A DNA stretch of 64,000 bases from a virus. The notes under the pieces are model-generated. The model ran no database searches, had not been told where the DNA came from, and saw only the letters and a program-made list of their open reading frames with translations. This document shows, piece after piece, positions 23,497 through 31,213 of this stretch (positions are counted from its first letter, which is position 1; each line of letters starts with the position of its first letter). Where the stretch lies: positions 62,001 through 126,000 of IMG/VR virus record IMGVR_UViG_3300032284_002843; one strand, 5' to 3'. The position numbers and the translations under genes are program-made.

Positions 23497-24444
23497 ATGC
23501 TAGAAAATTATAAAAAATTAGATCATTTAAACGAAACCAATAAAGAATGGTTTGTAGTAAACTGGTGTTTAGGTAATACTTGCAATTTTTCCTGCAGTTA
23601 TTGTCCAGAAAATTTACATAATGCATCAATTAAGTGGCCATCACTAGATACAATAAAAACATTTGTACATAATGTTGTAACCCAAACTAGCCCTCGTAAA
23701 GTATACTTTGAATTTACAGGAGGCGAAGTTACACTGTGTCCATACTTTCCAGAAATTGCGAAATATGTAACATCATTAGGTGCAAGAGTAGGTTTAATCA
23801 GCAACAGCAGTCGTACAGTTAGATGGTGGACTGAAAATAAACAATTTTTTGATCATGTTTGCTTGAGCTTTCATCCAGAACATGCTGATAAAGACCATTT
23901 TATTGAAATTGTTAAGTTATTGCATAATGATGTAAGAACACACGTTAACATTATGATGTTACCTGCAAAATTTGATTATTGTTTTGAAATAGCAAATATA
24001 ATAAAAGACTTTGGAAATCTCAGCATGGCCTTACAACCTCTAATCCATGATTTTGGCGACAAACTTTATGATTACACAGATGAGCAGAAAAAGATATTTG
24101 ATAACCAACATATGTTAATTACTAAAGACATAAAGTTTACCAAACAATTTGATTATTATCGCGGCGCAATGAAAATGGTATTTGATAATGGATTATCAAT
24201 ACCCAGCAGTGCTCATAGATTTATAAGCAACAAAACAAACAACTGGGCAGGATGGAAATGTTATGCAGGAGTCGAACAAATAATCGTTGATATGGACGGA
24301 TCCTGTTGGCGAGGCTGGTGCAAAGTTGGCGAATCATTTGGTCACATAAGTCATGCTAACATTACCATTCCAAAAGATCCTATTATATGCAACAAGACCA
24401 TGTGCCATTGCAATTTTGACATAATGTGCAGCAAAGAAAAATGA
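23497..24444 (+). CDS. Radical SAM protein
   Basis: 315 residues. The cluster motif CNFSCSYC gives Cys29, Cys33 and Cys36; FEFTGGEVTL is the SAM-binding GGE motif. The C-terminal part has several Cys residues (CHCNFDIMCSKEK), suggesting an auxiliary Fe-S cluster of the SPASM type. SPASM radical SAM enzymes usually modify peptides or proteins. The stop overlaps the next start, so both are made together. Confidence 0.85.
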   Translation: MLENYKKLDHLNETNKEWFVVNWCLGNTCNFSCSYCPENLHNASIKWPSLDTIKTFVHNVVTQTSPRKVYFEFTGGEVTLCPYFPEIAKYVTSLGARVGLISNSSRTVRWWTENKQFFDHVCLSFHPEHADKDHFIEIVKLLHNDVRTHVNIMMLPAKFDYCFEIANIIKDFGNLSMALQPLIHDFGDKLYDYTDEQKKIFDNQHMLITKDIKFTKQFDYYRGAMKMVFDNGLSIPSSAHRFISNKTNNWAGWKCYAGVEQIIVDMDGSCWRGWCKVGESFGHISHANITIPKDPIICNKTMCHCNFDIMCSKEK

Positions 24445-25772
24445 CTGATAAAAAAAACAAAAGCACAATTTGTCCACTGATGTGGAATCATATAATGATA
24501 CAACAGAATGGCGACCTAAGACAATGTTGTCAAATGATATATGCACCATATGGCAGATTTTTTGAAAATGAAAAACCATTAAAATGGTCATCAGAAAACG
24601 TAGACAAAGCTAGAAACTCTGAATGGGCCAAAACCACACGGCTACAAATGCTAAACGGAGAAAAACCATCTGCATGTCAGCTCTGTTGGTCTGAAGAAGA
24701 ATTAGGATTGAATAGTAAACGACAACATATGCTCCAAATATATGATGTCGATGAAATGATTGAAAATACCAAAAGCGACGGATCAATTGATTTAGATAAA
24801 ATCAAACTCACATATCTTGATTTAAGACTTGGTAATTTATGTAATCTCGCCTGTAGAAGCTGTAGTCCTACTGATAGTAGCTTGTGGTTAAATGATTTTG
24901 CAACACTTACTCAAGTGGATGATAAGACAAAGTTTAGTTACCTCGGCGGCAGCGAATATGATGTGATAAAAAAGAATGGTATTTGGAAAATTGATAGCAA
25001 TGACTTTGAATGGTTTTCAGAGCCTGAATTTGATATATGGATAGAAAATCAAATAAAAACCAATGTAGATAAAATCTATTTTACAGGTGGCGAACCAACC
25101 ATAAACAAGAAGCATATGCAAATTTTAGATAAAATAATAGAATCTGGGCGAGCACCAGAAATGTCCCTAGAATATAATAGTAATTTTGTTGCTATACCTA
25201 ACAGATTATTAGAACAATGGACGCATTTTAAGACAGTTTTTGTAGGAATAAGTGTAGATGCTATAGGACCACTAGCGACATATATACGATATCCCAGTGA
25301 TTGGAATGATATCGAACAGAATGTAAGCAAGGTAGCTTATAACCAAATTCCACAGCTACATGCCACTTTTGTTACAACTATTAGTATACTTAATATTAGG
25401 CATTTTTTATACCTTACAGAATGGTTGTTAGATACACAGTATCAAAACATAAACAAAATTCCATCATATCATATATTACACAATCCTATTAGTTATTGTT
25501 TACAGGTCCTACCTTTAGACATTAAAAATCAAATCAAAAAAGAATATGAAGATTTTTTCCAAAGAGCTAGGTGGAAATATGGTCCAGATGTAGGAGACCG
25601 TTTAACTGAATATTATGCGGCCATTATAAGCTACATGTTTGCGGAAGATAAATCCAAATTGCTAACCGCAACAAAAAAACAAACCCTAAAGCTAGATCTA
25701 ATACGCGGCCAATCATTAGCCAAATATTTGCCATGGTTGGATGACTGTCTAAACAATTTGCAAAACAGTTGA
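24441..25772 (+). CDS. Twitch-type radical SAM protein
   Basis: 443 residues from ATG 24441 (ATGA overlap). The N-terminal segment has Cys11, Cys29-Cys30 and ACQLCW (Cys79, Cys82), typical of an auxiliary-cluster domain placed first. The radical SAM core follows with CNLACRSC (Cys134, Cys138, Cys141) and IYFTGGEPTINK. Proteins of this layout are known from tailed phages and uncultured viruses, with no proven substrate. Pairing with the SPASM-like gene upstream suggests action on one substrate. Confidence 0.85.
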   Translation: MTDKKNKSTICPLMWNHIMIQQNGDLRQCCQMIYAPYGRFFENEKPLKWSSENVDKARNSEWAKTTRLQMLNGEKPSACQLCWSEEELGLNSKRQHMLQIYDVDEMIENTKSDGSIDLDKIKLTYLDLRLGNLCNLACRSCSPTDSSLWLNDFATLTQVDDKTKFSYLGGSEYDVIKKNGIWKIDSNDFEWFSEPEFDIWIENQIKTNVDKIYFTGGEPTINKKHMQILDKIIESGRAPEMSLEYNSNFVAIPNRLLEQWTHFKTVFVGISVDAIGPLATYIRYPSDWNDIEQNVSKVAYNQIPQLHATFVTTISILNIRHFLYLTEWLLDTQYQNINKIPSYHILHNPISYCLQVLPLDIKNQIKKEYEDFFQRARWKYGPDVGDRLTEYYAAIISYMFAEDKSKLLTATKKQTLKLDLIRGQSLAKYLPWLDDCLNNLQNS

Positions 25773-25803
25773 CAACAGATTAGTTTGGTTATATTATACC
25801 AAA
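25769..25803 (+). promoter_or_regulatory. RNA ligase promoter with hairpin at the start
   Basis: -35 TTGACA (25769-25774), exactly 17 bases, -10 TATTAT (25792-25797). TTTGGT (25784-25789) pairs with ACCAAA (25798-25803), directly before ATG 25804. The -10 ends 6 bases before the ATG, so a leaderless mRNA is likely. Confidence 0.65.
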
Positions 25804-26982
25804 ATGAAATACAAATTTCCACATATTGATCATTTGGATCAAGTTCGCCCTGTTATCCAAGATGTTGAGGGTTTTATCTTGGCTGAAAAAGATTGGGGTT
25901 GGGTAGCCAACTATGTCCAAATGGGTCCTCACGTTTTTCCAGAGGTGCAAACCGAAGCTGACGCTATTCGGCGGGAATGCAGAGGCTTGATCTTTTCTAA
26001 GAACGGGCAACTAATCAGTCGTCCGCTACATAAGTTTTTCAACATAGGCGAGCGCGAAGAGACTCTGCCTGAAAAGATCGATTTGTCTCAGCCTCATGTT
26101 ATCCTAGAAAAGCTTGACGGTAGCATGGTTCGTCCTATTCCGTTCGAAAGTGCATTTCGCCTTGGAACCAAAATGGGTATCACCGATGTCAGCATGCAAG
26201 CCGAGGTATGGCTGGTTGATCATCCTAACTACAAGGAATACATCCAGTGGTGTCTTAGCCATAATGCCACGCCTATTTTTGAATGGTGTAGCCGTAAACA
26301 GCGTATTGTAATTGACTATCCTGAGGATAGATTAGTTCTAATCGCTGTGCGATACAACAAGACCGGTGAATACGAACCGTACCACCTGTTGCAGGCAGAT
26401 GCAGCGCAGTATGAACTTGACCTAGTTAAGACCTATCCTGGAACTGTAAGCAGCATGGAACATCTCATTGCAGAAACACATGACATGCAGGGCCAAGAGG
26501 GTTGGGTTATCCGGTTTGATGATGGCCATATGCTCAAGCTTAAGGCTAGTGAGTATGTGACTATCCATAAGGCCAAGGAGAACATCCTTCGTGAGAAGGG
26601 CGTAATTGAAATGTTGCTTGACGAAAAGAGCGACGATGTTAAGCCTTTCCTTATCGAGGAAGATCGCCGGCGTCTTGAAGAATACGAAGATAAGTTTTGG
26701 CATGGAGTTAGTCAAACTATCGAGGACTGGAAGAGAGTCGACGCAGACATGCGTGTTAAGTACGCACGCGATCAGCGTAAGGAGTTTGCATTGAACGATG
26801 CAAATACATTGGATTCTTTTTTAAAAAGCGCAATCTTCAAAGCTTGGGATAATCCCAACTATAACTGGCGTGAAGCAGTGTTAGGCCGTATACGTTTGAA
26901 CTTGAGTAGTCAAGCTAAGATTGACGAGATCAGACATCTGTGGTCCAACGTTAAATGGACGATGACTGACGAACTTCCGTAG
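25804..26982 (+). CDS. rnlA: RNA ligase 1 (T4 RnlA type)
   Basis: 392 residues, close to T4 RnlA (374). The adenylation motif EKLDGSM places Lys103 as the AMP-accepting residue. Downstream are FEWCSRKQRIV (motif III region), GWVIRF (motif IV) and MLKLKASEY (motif V). T4 RnlA reseals tRNA anticodon loops cut by the host PrrC nuclease, after the ends are healed by kinase and phosphatase. Both healing activities are encoded here as separate genes. Codons are GC-rich compared with neighbours. Confidence 0.93.
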   Translation: MKYKFPHIDHLDQVRPVIQDVEGFILAEKDWGWVANYVQMGPHVFPEVQTEADAIRRECRGLIFSKNGQLISRPLHKFFNIGEREETLPEKIDLSQPHVILEKLDGSMVRPIPFESAFRLGTKMGITDVSMQAEVWLVDHPNYKEYIQWCLSHNATPIFEWCSRKQRIVIDYPEDRLVLIAVRYNKTGEYEPYHLLQADAAQYELDLVKTYPGTVSSMEHLIAETHDMQGQEGWVIRFDDGHMLKLKASEYVTIHKAKENILREKGVIEMLLDEKSDDVKPFLIEEDRRRLEEYEDKFWHGVSQTIEDWKRVDADMRVKYARDQRKEFALNDANTLDSFLKSAIFKAWDNPNYNWREAVLGRIRLNLSSQAKIDEIRHLWSNVKWTMTDELP

Positions 26983-27046
26983 TTGGCATTGACTTTTATA
27001 TCTACTATAATAAAATATACGATATAGAGGGACTCATGCCAACTAC
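26979..27046 (+). promoter_or_regulatory. Promoter inside an 11-bp start-codon hairpin
   Basis: -35 TTGGCA (26983-26988), exactly 17 bases, -10 TATAAT (27006-27011). GTAGTTGGCAT (26979-26989) is the exact complement of ATGCCAACTAC (27036-27046), whose first three bases are the start codon. The left arm also overlaps the RNA ligase stop codon. This is the clearest example of the pattern in the window. Confidence 0.8.
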
Positions 27047-27281
27047 AACTTTTCCAGTTTTAATAATAACCATCTTAATTTTTACTGTGGCATTTAGTAT
27101 TAGCATTTGGTTCGGTATATTTCTTGCATTTTGGTTAATTGCAAGCATCACCTGGGGTTGGTATCAACAAAATAATAATACAGAGGGCAAATGGTATGAT
27201 TGGATAATAGGTTTGCCTGTTTTGGCGTTTGCGTTCCTCTATACAATCTTTTATTATTTAGGAAAATCTAATGACAAATAA
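27036..27281 (+). CDS. Small membrane protein
   Basis: 81 residues with two hydrophobic segments (about 6-42, probably one or two spans, and 60-76) and a polar loop with NNNTEGKWYDW. AGAGG lies upstream of the ATG. It could be a lysis, exclusion or envelope protein; there is no family match. It overlaps the next gene by 11 bases. Confidence 0.68.
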   Translation: MPTTTFPVLIITILIFTVAFSISIWFGIFLAFWLIASITWGWYQQNNNTEGKWYDWIIGLPVLAFAFLYTIFYYLGKSNDK

Positions 27282-27555
27282 GTCAAAAGAAAAAGTCAAT
27301 GGATTAACCAGTGTTAGGCTAAAATGGTATCGTACGGATAAAACCATACAAAAAAAGTACAGAAAGACTATTATTGAAAATCTACGAAATATGAAAGGTC
27401 TTAATGAACCAAGTCAACTTGTAAGCCATACAATATTTGTAGGCAAGGACTATTTTGGACCCAGCATATTTGTATACGGAAAAAAGGGCAGCAACTATTT
27501 TCATTGCGAATATTTCTCCGAAACCGAATGGAGCCCCTTATGCGAAATATCCTAG
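27271..27555 (+). CDS. Unknown basic protein
   Basis: 94 residues. Basic N-terminal half (VRLKWYRTDKTIQKKYRK), then a strand-rich part (HTIFVGKDYFGPSIFVYG). Overlaps both neighbours. Not recognised. Confidence 0.62.
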   Translation: MTNKSKEKVNGLTSVRLKWYRTDKTIQKKYRKTIIENLRNMKGLNEPSQLVSHTIFVGKDYFGPSIFVYGKKGSNYFHCEYFSETEWSPLCEIS

Positions 27556-28097
27556 AGCATCCTATAACCGACAAAGAAAGAATTGATACATTAGAAGACA
27601 TTAAGAATGAAATTTTAGCACAAGACACCGTTGGCGATTTGCGAGCAGCAATCGTTCAAGAATGCATTGACATGATAAAAAGTCACGGTGTTACTATACA
27701 ACTTGCTGCCGACGATTTAGCTAAGAATAAGATCGAAGCATTACAAACATGGTACAAAGAGCAACAGCACCGTGCTAGAGAAAATGTTCTCAGCACTTTA
27801 GCTTCGGCTGAGTTGAAACCCGGAATGTGGGCAGAATGGCGTAACGATCCCCCACCTATTAAATGCTCTAAAAATGGGTACGACTTAATACTATTAGCTA
27901 TTCTTGATGCATTAACGCAAGAAGGCAACGCAGCATGGGCCGGTGATGCTACTAGTTGTGTAGCTCAAATTGTAAGAGCACAACTTAACAGTAGAAAAAG
28001 ATTAATTTTAGCACTTGAACAAATTGCTCATACATCTTCGTCTGACTGTGATGACTTGCGCGACATTGCAATTGATGCTATAAACAACGAGAAATAA
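27540..28097 (+). CDS. Unknown helical protein
   Basis: 185 residues from ATG 27540, overlapping the previous gene by 16 bases; ATG 27528 is also possible. Mostly alpha-helical, acidic, rich in Ala and Ile. It includes HRARENVLSTLASAELKPGMWAEW near the middle. No motif of known function. Confidence 0.62.
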   Translation: MRNILEHPITDKERIDTLEDIKNEILAQDTVGDLRAAIVQECIDMIKSHGVTIQLAADDLAKNKIEALQTWYKEQQHRARENVLSTLASAELKPGMWAEWRNDPPPIKCSKNGYDLILLAILDALTQEGNAAWAGDATSCVAQIVRAQLNSRKRLILALEQIAHTSSSDCDDLRDIAIDAINNEK

Positions 28098-28108
28098 CAG
28101 GATGAGCA

Positions 28109-28573
28109 ATGCCAAATTTATACATGTTGGTTGGAGTTCCAGGTAGCGGCAAAAGCACCTGGATCAAAAATCAAAATTTTGATAGTAATACTGTAGTCAT
28201 CAGCACGGATGACATTATTGAGCAGCGTGCTCGTGCACAAGGACTGACATATTCTGATGTTTTTCAGACTGAAATCAAATCTGCTACTGCAGAAATGAAC
28301 CGTATTCTTATGGATGCCGTTGCAAATAACAAGGATATTGTGTGGGATCAAACTAACTTAACAGTTAAATCTCGCCGTCCTAAGCTTGCACAAATTCCTA
28401 AAGAATACTTGAAAATTGCAGTATATTTTGCAACGCCTGCTGATGTTGAATTACAAAGACGATTGAATAATCGTCCCGGTAAAGTAATTCCTGCTAACAT
28501 TGTACTTGGCATGAAAAGCCAACTACAAATGCCTGCGCTAGATGAAGGGTTTGACAGAGTTCAATACGTTTAA
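28109..28573 (+). CDS. P-loop kinase like the 5'-kinase domain of T4 polynucleotide kinase
   Basis: 154 residues. Walker A GVPGSGKST (9-17), ISTDDIIEQRA with the acidic pair, IVWDQTNLTVKSRR, and an Arg-rich lid LQRRLNNRPGKVIP. These match AAA_33-type kinases including T4 PseT's N-terminal domain. With the phosphatase at 19052 and ligase at 25804 it would complete tRNA end healing. Without data the substrate could also be another polynucleotide or small molecule. Confidence 0.8.
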   Translation: MPNLYMLVGVPGSGKSTWIKNQNFDSNTVVISTDDIIEQRARAQGLTYSDVFQTEIKSATAEMNRILMDAVANNKDIVWDQTNLTVKSRRPKLAQIPKEYLKIAVYFATPADVELQRRLNNRPGKVIPANIVLGMKSQLQMPALDEGFDRVQYV

Positions 28574-28589
28574 TTAACCATCCAAAAAT

Positions 28590-28626
28590 TTGACATTGCA
28601 GCTAAATAAAATATGTGCAAAATGTC
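28590..28626 (+). promoter_or_regulatory. Promoter inside a start-codon hairpin (small membrane protein)
   Basis: -35 TTGACA (28590-28595), 16-base spacer, -10 TATGTG (28612-28617). GACATTGCA (28592-28600) pairs with TGCAAAATGTC (28616-28626) with a 2-base bulge, covering ATG 28622. This supports 28622 as the real start rather than ATG 28613. Confidence 0.5.
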
Positions 28627-28801
28627 GAAACGATTTTGGCTGGGCATTATAATCATAGTAGCTTTTTTTGCTGCTGGACATATTGGATTATTCATCGAAT
28701 CGTTTGGCGAAACACCCGTTGCCGGTGGAGCCGCATTTGGCGTAAGCTTTGTTGGTATTATAGGCGGCGTTTTGCGACTTTGGTCAGACCTGCTAGCATA
28801 A
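28622..28801 (+). CDS. Small membrane protein
   Basis: 59 residues from ATG 28622. One basic cluster (SKR) then a strong hydrophobic segment (about 5-22) and a second Gly-rich one (about 35-52), so one or two membrane spans. No ribosome site. The overlapping open frame starting at 28615 reads as unlikely basic/aromatic sequence and is ignored. Function unknown. Confidence 0.6.
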   Translation: MSKRFWLGIIIIVAFFAAGHIGLFIESFGETPVAGGAAFGVSFVGIIGGVLRLWSDLLA

Positions 28802-28863
28802 TGTCATTGACAAAAGACTATAACCTGTTATAGTTAATAAGATTATAGAGTAAATAAATTATG
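28797..28863 (+). promoter_or_regulatory. HNH gene promoter with palindromic operator and start-codon arm
   Basis: -35 TTGACA (28807-28812), 16-base spacer, -10 TATAGT (28829-28834). ACTATAAC-CT-GTTATAGT (28817-28834) is a perfect palindrome over the -10, likely a repressor site or small hairpin. CATAAT (28797-28802) also pairs with ATTATG (28858-28863), which holds the ATG at 28861. Confidence 0.6.
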
Positions 28864-29424
28864 GGGCACACACTTATTTTAAATGCGGACTTTCTGCCGC
28901 TTAGTATTATTCCAATAAGCTCAATTTCTTGGAAAGATGCTATTAAAGTTTCATTCACAGGTCATGCTAGGACTGTAGAGTACTATGACAATTGGGAAGT
29001 TCATAGTCCTAGCATCTCTATGAAGGTCCCTGCTGTAATGGTCAGCGAAACTTACATCAAGAAGAAACACAGCGTTCGTTTCTCTCGTCAAAATCTTTTG
29101 ATTAGAGACAACTTCACTTGCCAATATTGTGAACAAAAGCTAAGTTCTATGGACTTAACTGTTGATCACGTTATTCCTAGGGTGAAGGGTGGTAAAACAC
29201 GCTGGGAAAACATTGTGTGTGCTTGCTACGTTTGTAACAGTATCAAAGGACATAAAAGTCATATGGTACCAAAACGTAAGCCATTTAAGCCAGATTATCA
29301 TCAGTTACTTGAGAATGCTAAGAAAATGCCTCTTAAGATTCCAAGTGAGAAATGGATTGATTATCTTGGATGGGATCCGTCTCTGCTTAAAGTGGTTAAA
29401 CCAGACCATTTTAATTTGACATAA
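28861..29424 (+). CDS. HNH endonuclease
   Basis: 187 residues. The HNH core is CQYC (Cys87, Cys90), VDHVIPR (Asp102, His103), WENIV (Asn117) and CYVCN (Cys122, Cys125), a zinc-stabilised HNH site. The N-terminal LNADFLPLS segment is typical of stand-alone HNH proteins of this type in phages and bacteria. It may be a homing endonuclease or act on host DNA. No ribosome site is present; its promoter carries a palindrome. Confidence 0.88.
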   Translation: MGHTLILNADFLPLSIIPISSISWKDAIKVSFTGHARTVEYYDNWEVHSPSISMKVPAVMVSETYIKKKHSVRFSRQNLLIRDNFTCQYCEQKLSSMDLTVDHVIPRVKGGKTRWENIVCACYVCNSIKGHKSHMVPKRKPFKPDYHQLLENAKKMPLKIPSEKWIDYLGWDPSLLKVVKPDHFNLT

Positions 29425-29466
29425 GTTGATAAAACATGGTATGCTTGTAAAAAGGAGTATACCATG
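29416..29466 (+). promoter_or_regulatory. Promoter inside an 8-bp start-codon hairpin
   Basis: -35 TTGACA (29416-29421), 18-base spacer, -10 TATGCT (29440-29445). CATGGTAT (29435-29442) is the exact complement of ATACCATG (29459-29466), which ends with the start codon. The AAGGAG site (29452-29457) is in the loop. Confidence 0.7.
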
Positions 29467-29760
29467 TCAACTTCTGGACAAGAACAAAATACTGAAAGTC
29501 TTCAGTTAGCAGATTTACAAAATTTACTTGTAATAATTGATATTGCATGCCAGCGCGGTGCATTCAAAGGTCCTGAACTAAGTCAAGTTGGATCCGTGTT
29601 TGATAGAGTTTCAAAATTCTTAAAAAGTGTTGAGCCAAAAAATGAGCAACCGGTTCAACAACCAGAGCAGCCACAGCAAGCCCCTCTTGTAACACCTGTT
29701 CCGTCGCCTATGACAACAGCTTCAACACCGCCCTTTTCATTATTAGGAGGAAATTATTAA
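29464..29760 (+). CDS. Unknown protein with Pro/Gln-rich tail
   Basis: 98 residues, AAGGAG 6 bases upstream. Helical N-terminal 60 residues (LQLADLQNLLVIIDIACQRG), then a low-complexity tail of Pro, Gln and Thr. The stop abuts the next gene. Similar two-part proteins precede the following gene in other T4-like phages from memory, but this was not checked. Confidence 0.65.
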   Translation: MSTSGQEQNTESLQLADLQNLLVIIDIACQRGAFKGPELSQVGSVFDRVSKFLKSVEPKNEQPVQQPEQPQQAPLVTPVPSPMTTASTPPFSLLGGNY

Positions 29761-30401
29761 TGAACGATTTCACAGGAATGACTAAACACGTTGGTGTTGT
29801 AACCAACACAGGTAAGAATGTCGTTGTAGTTTTTATGAGCCTTCCGGGTGATGAAAACAATGCACTAGTAGTAGATGTAGATGCTTTACCAGATACGTTT
29901 AATGAAAGTTTGCGTAGAATTGTAGAAAGCGAAGAAGGACAAAATGCAAAAAATCTTGCAGATGTACTTGGAAGAAGAATGAGTCCAGATGGCAGTAATC
30001 TTACACTTCTAAATAAATTCCACAACGCCGGCCGCTTGCAAAAGGTTCCAGTAGATTTGATTGCTATGACACCAAGAAAAGGTGTACGTTGGCCTCTGCG
30101 CGAAATTCTTAATGCCATGAAGCAACAAAAAGAATCATCTCCAGACGGATTTGATGATCTTGATCCAGAGACAAAAGCTGCTGTAGCTGCAGATTTGAAA
30201 AAGTTCAACGTTCATGCTAATAACATTCAAGGCGAAACGTCAGCAAATGCCAAGGATCAAGCAGTTGGTCTAATCAAGCAAGCAGAGCTTATGGAAGCAG
30301 ATGCACAGTCATTAAGAATGCGTGCATACAAGATGGATCCATCATTGAAGCCTGTTAAGAAGGCACCTAAGGCCAAAGCTAAAGAAGAAGCGTCTGAATA
30401 A
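29760..30401 (+). CDS. Conserved T4-like phage protein of unknown function
   Basis: 213 residues. The N-terminal domain GVVTNTGKNVVVVFMSLPGD with LVVDVDALPD and RRIVESEEGQ recalls a protein family conserved in marine T4-like phages, where it is often unassigned. The C-terminus is Lys/Ala-rich and basic (KKAPKAKAKEE). It starts at the previous stop (TAATG) and ends at the bidirectional terminator. A virion or nucleoprotein role is possible. Confidence 0.68.
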   Translation: MNDFTGMTKHVGVVTNTGKNVVVVFMSLPGDENNALVVDVDALPDTFNESLRRIVESEEGQNAKNLADVLGRRMSPDGSNLTLLNKFHNAGRLQKVPVDLIAMTPRKGVRWPLREILNAMKQQKESSPDGFDDLDPETKAAVAADLKKFNVHANNIQGETSANAKDQAVGLIKQAELMEADAQSLRMRAYKMDPSLKPVKKAPKAKAKEEASE

Positions 30402-30409
30402 ACAAATAT

Positions 30410-30439
30410 AAAAAAGGCTACATTAAGTAGCCTTTTTTT
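30410..30439. terminator. Bidirectional terminator
   Basis: AAAAAAGGCTAC (30410-30421), 5-base loop, GTAGCCTTTTTTT (30427-30439). The A-run and T-run make it work both ways between the convergent genes ending at 30401 (+) and 30438 (-). Confidence 0.85.
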
Positions 30440-30788
30440 AATAACCCATCTGTTTTCTAACAGCAGTAGCAGATATTGATTCTATAGCCTCTCCGAGCTC
30501 AATTTTCTCAATTTTGTAACCAACATCTCTACCATAGAGAATATTAGTAATGTTTGGAACAAGAATTATTTGATATTTGCCAACATAATCTACTAGTTTC
30601 TCTTCGATCTTGTTCTTTACAAATTCAAAATCAAATGGATTCTTATCATCTGTACCGCCTGTGTCACGTACTGCGATTAGAACTTGTTCAGCTCTATTTA
30701 ATGCTTCTTTAAACAAAGCAAAATGCCCATCGTGGAATGGTTGATAACGGCCCAACATAAAGGCCGTTTGTTTTTTATTATCCCACAT
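30438..30788 (-). CDS. NMN adenylyltransferase-like nucleotidyltransferase
   Basis: 116 residues from ATG 30788, whose first base is shared with the previous stop. GRYQPFHDGH is the HxGH nucleotide-binding motif and ISATAVR the matching ISSTxxR motif near the C-terminus. It is shorter than most NMN or pantetheine-phosphate adenylyltransferases (about 160 residues) but keeps both ends of the active site. NAD repair, or transfer of a nucleotide to a sugar phosphate, are the main options. Coupled to a P-loop kinase. Confidence 0.75.
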   Translation of the reverse strand: MWDNKKQTAFMLGRYQPFHDGHFALFKEALNRAEQVLIAVRDTGGTDDKNPFDFEFVKNKIEEKLVDYVGKYQIILVPNITNILYGRDVGYKIEKIELGEAIESISATAVRKQMGY

Positions 30789-31213
30789 TAAAAAGTACCC
30801 CAATGATCTTTAAACATTCTTGCATAAGTTGTTGCATTGAGATCTAAAATCTTTGAATTATAGTATGTTGGAGGCTGAAATAACTTGTTTGTATCTTCAA
30901 ATCTACCTTCTTTAATAGTATCCATCCATATTAAAAAGCAAGGACCAAATGCTGCTCTAGTTTCTTCTGTTGGACAAACAAAATCTGCAATGGCTATATG
31001 TCCTGCTGCGTTTACTGTATCACACAACCATCCCATACGTCTTGCCTGTTCAATTCTATCGTCAGTTGAAAAGCTAAGATCCTTATTAATATTTGATCTT
31101 ACAGCGTCAGCATTCCAATGAACTGCTCCTGTAAGTTTAGCTAATTCAGTCGCTAATGTAGTTTTACCACTACCTGGCAAACCCATTATTAATATCTTTA
31201 ATGGCTTATTCAT
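30788..31213 (-). CDS. P-loop kinase, adenylylsulfate-kinase-like
   Basis: 141 residues. Walker A GLPGSGKTT (11-19). WNADAVRSN, FSTDDRIEQARRMG and the GHIAIADFVCPTEETR segment match the APS kinase layout (Asp-x-Val-Arg then Phe-Ser-x-x-Asp-Arg). APS itself may not be the substrate. It is translated together with the nucleotidyltransferase downstream, so the pair probably act in one small pathway such as cofactor or sugar-nucleotide synthesis. Preceded by a GIY-YIG gene overlapping by 4 bases. Confidence 0.78.
   Translation of the reverse strand: MNKPLKILIMGLPGSGKTTLATELAKLTGAVHWNADAVRSNINKDLSFSTDDRIEQARRMGWLCDTVNAAGHIAIADFVCPTEETRAAFGPCFLIWMDTIKEGRFEDTNKLFQPPTYYNSKILDLNATTYARMFKDHWGTF

Noticed and set aside
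23415-23506. Arms TTTC-T-TAGC and GCTAGAAA around the radical SAM promoter
   Set aside because: The loop is about 75 bases and the match needs a bulge, which is near chance in AT-rich DNA.
28615-28833. Open frame overlapping the small membrane gene
   Set aside because: Its Cys/Trp/Arg-rich sequence looks like a shifted reading of the membrane protein; the other frame has clean hydrophobic spans and a promoter/hairpin fitting ATG 28622.
30438-31213. ATP sulfurylase and APS kinase pair
   Set aside because: The nucleotidyltransferase is only 116 residues, far too short for ATP sulfurylase, and its motifs fit NMN or similar adenylyltransferases.
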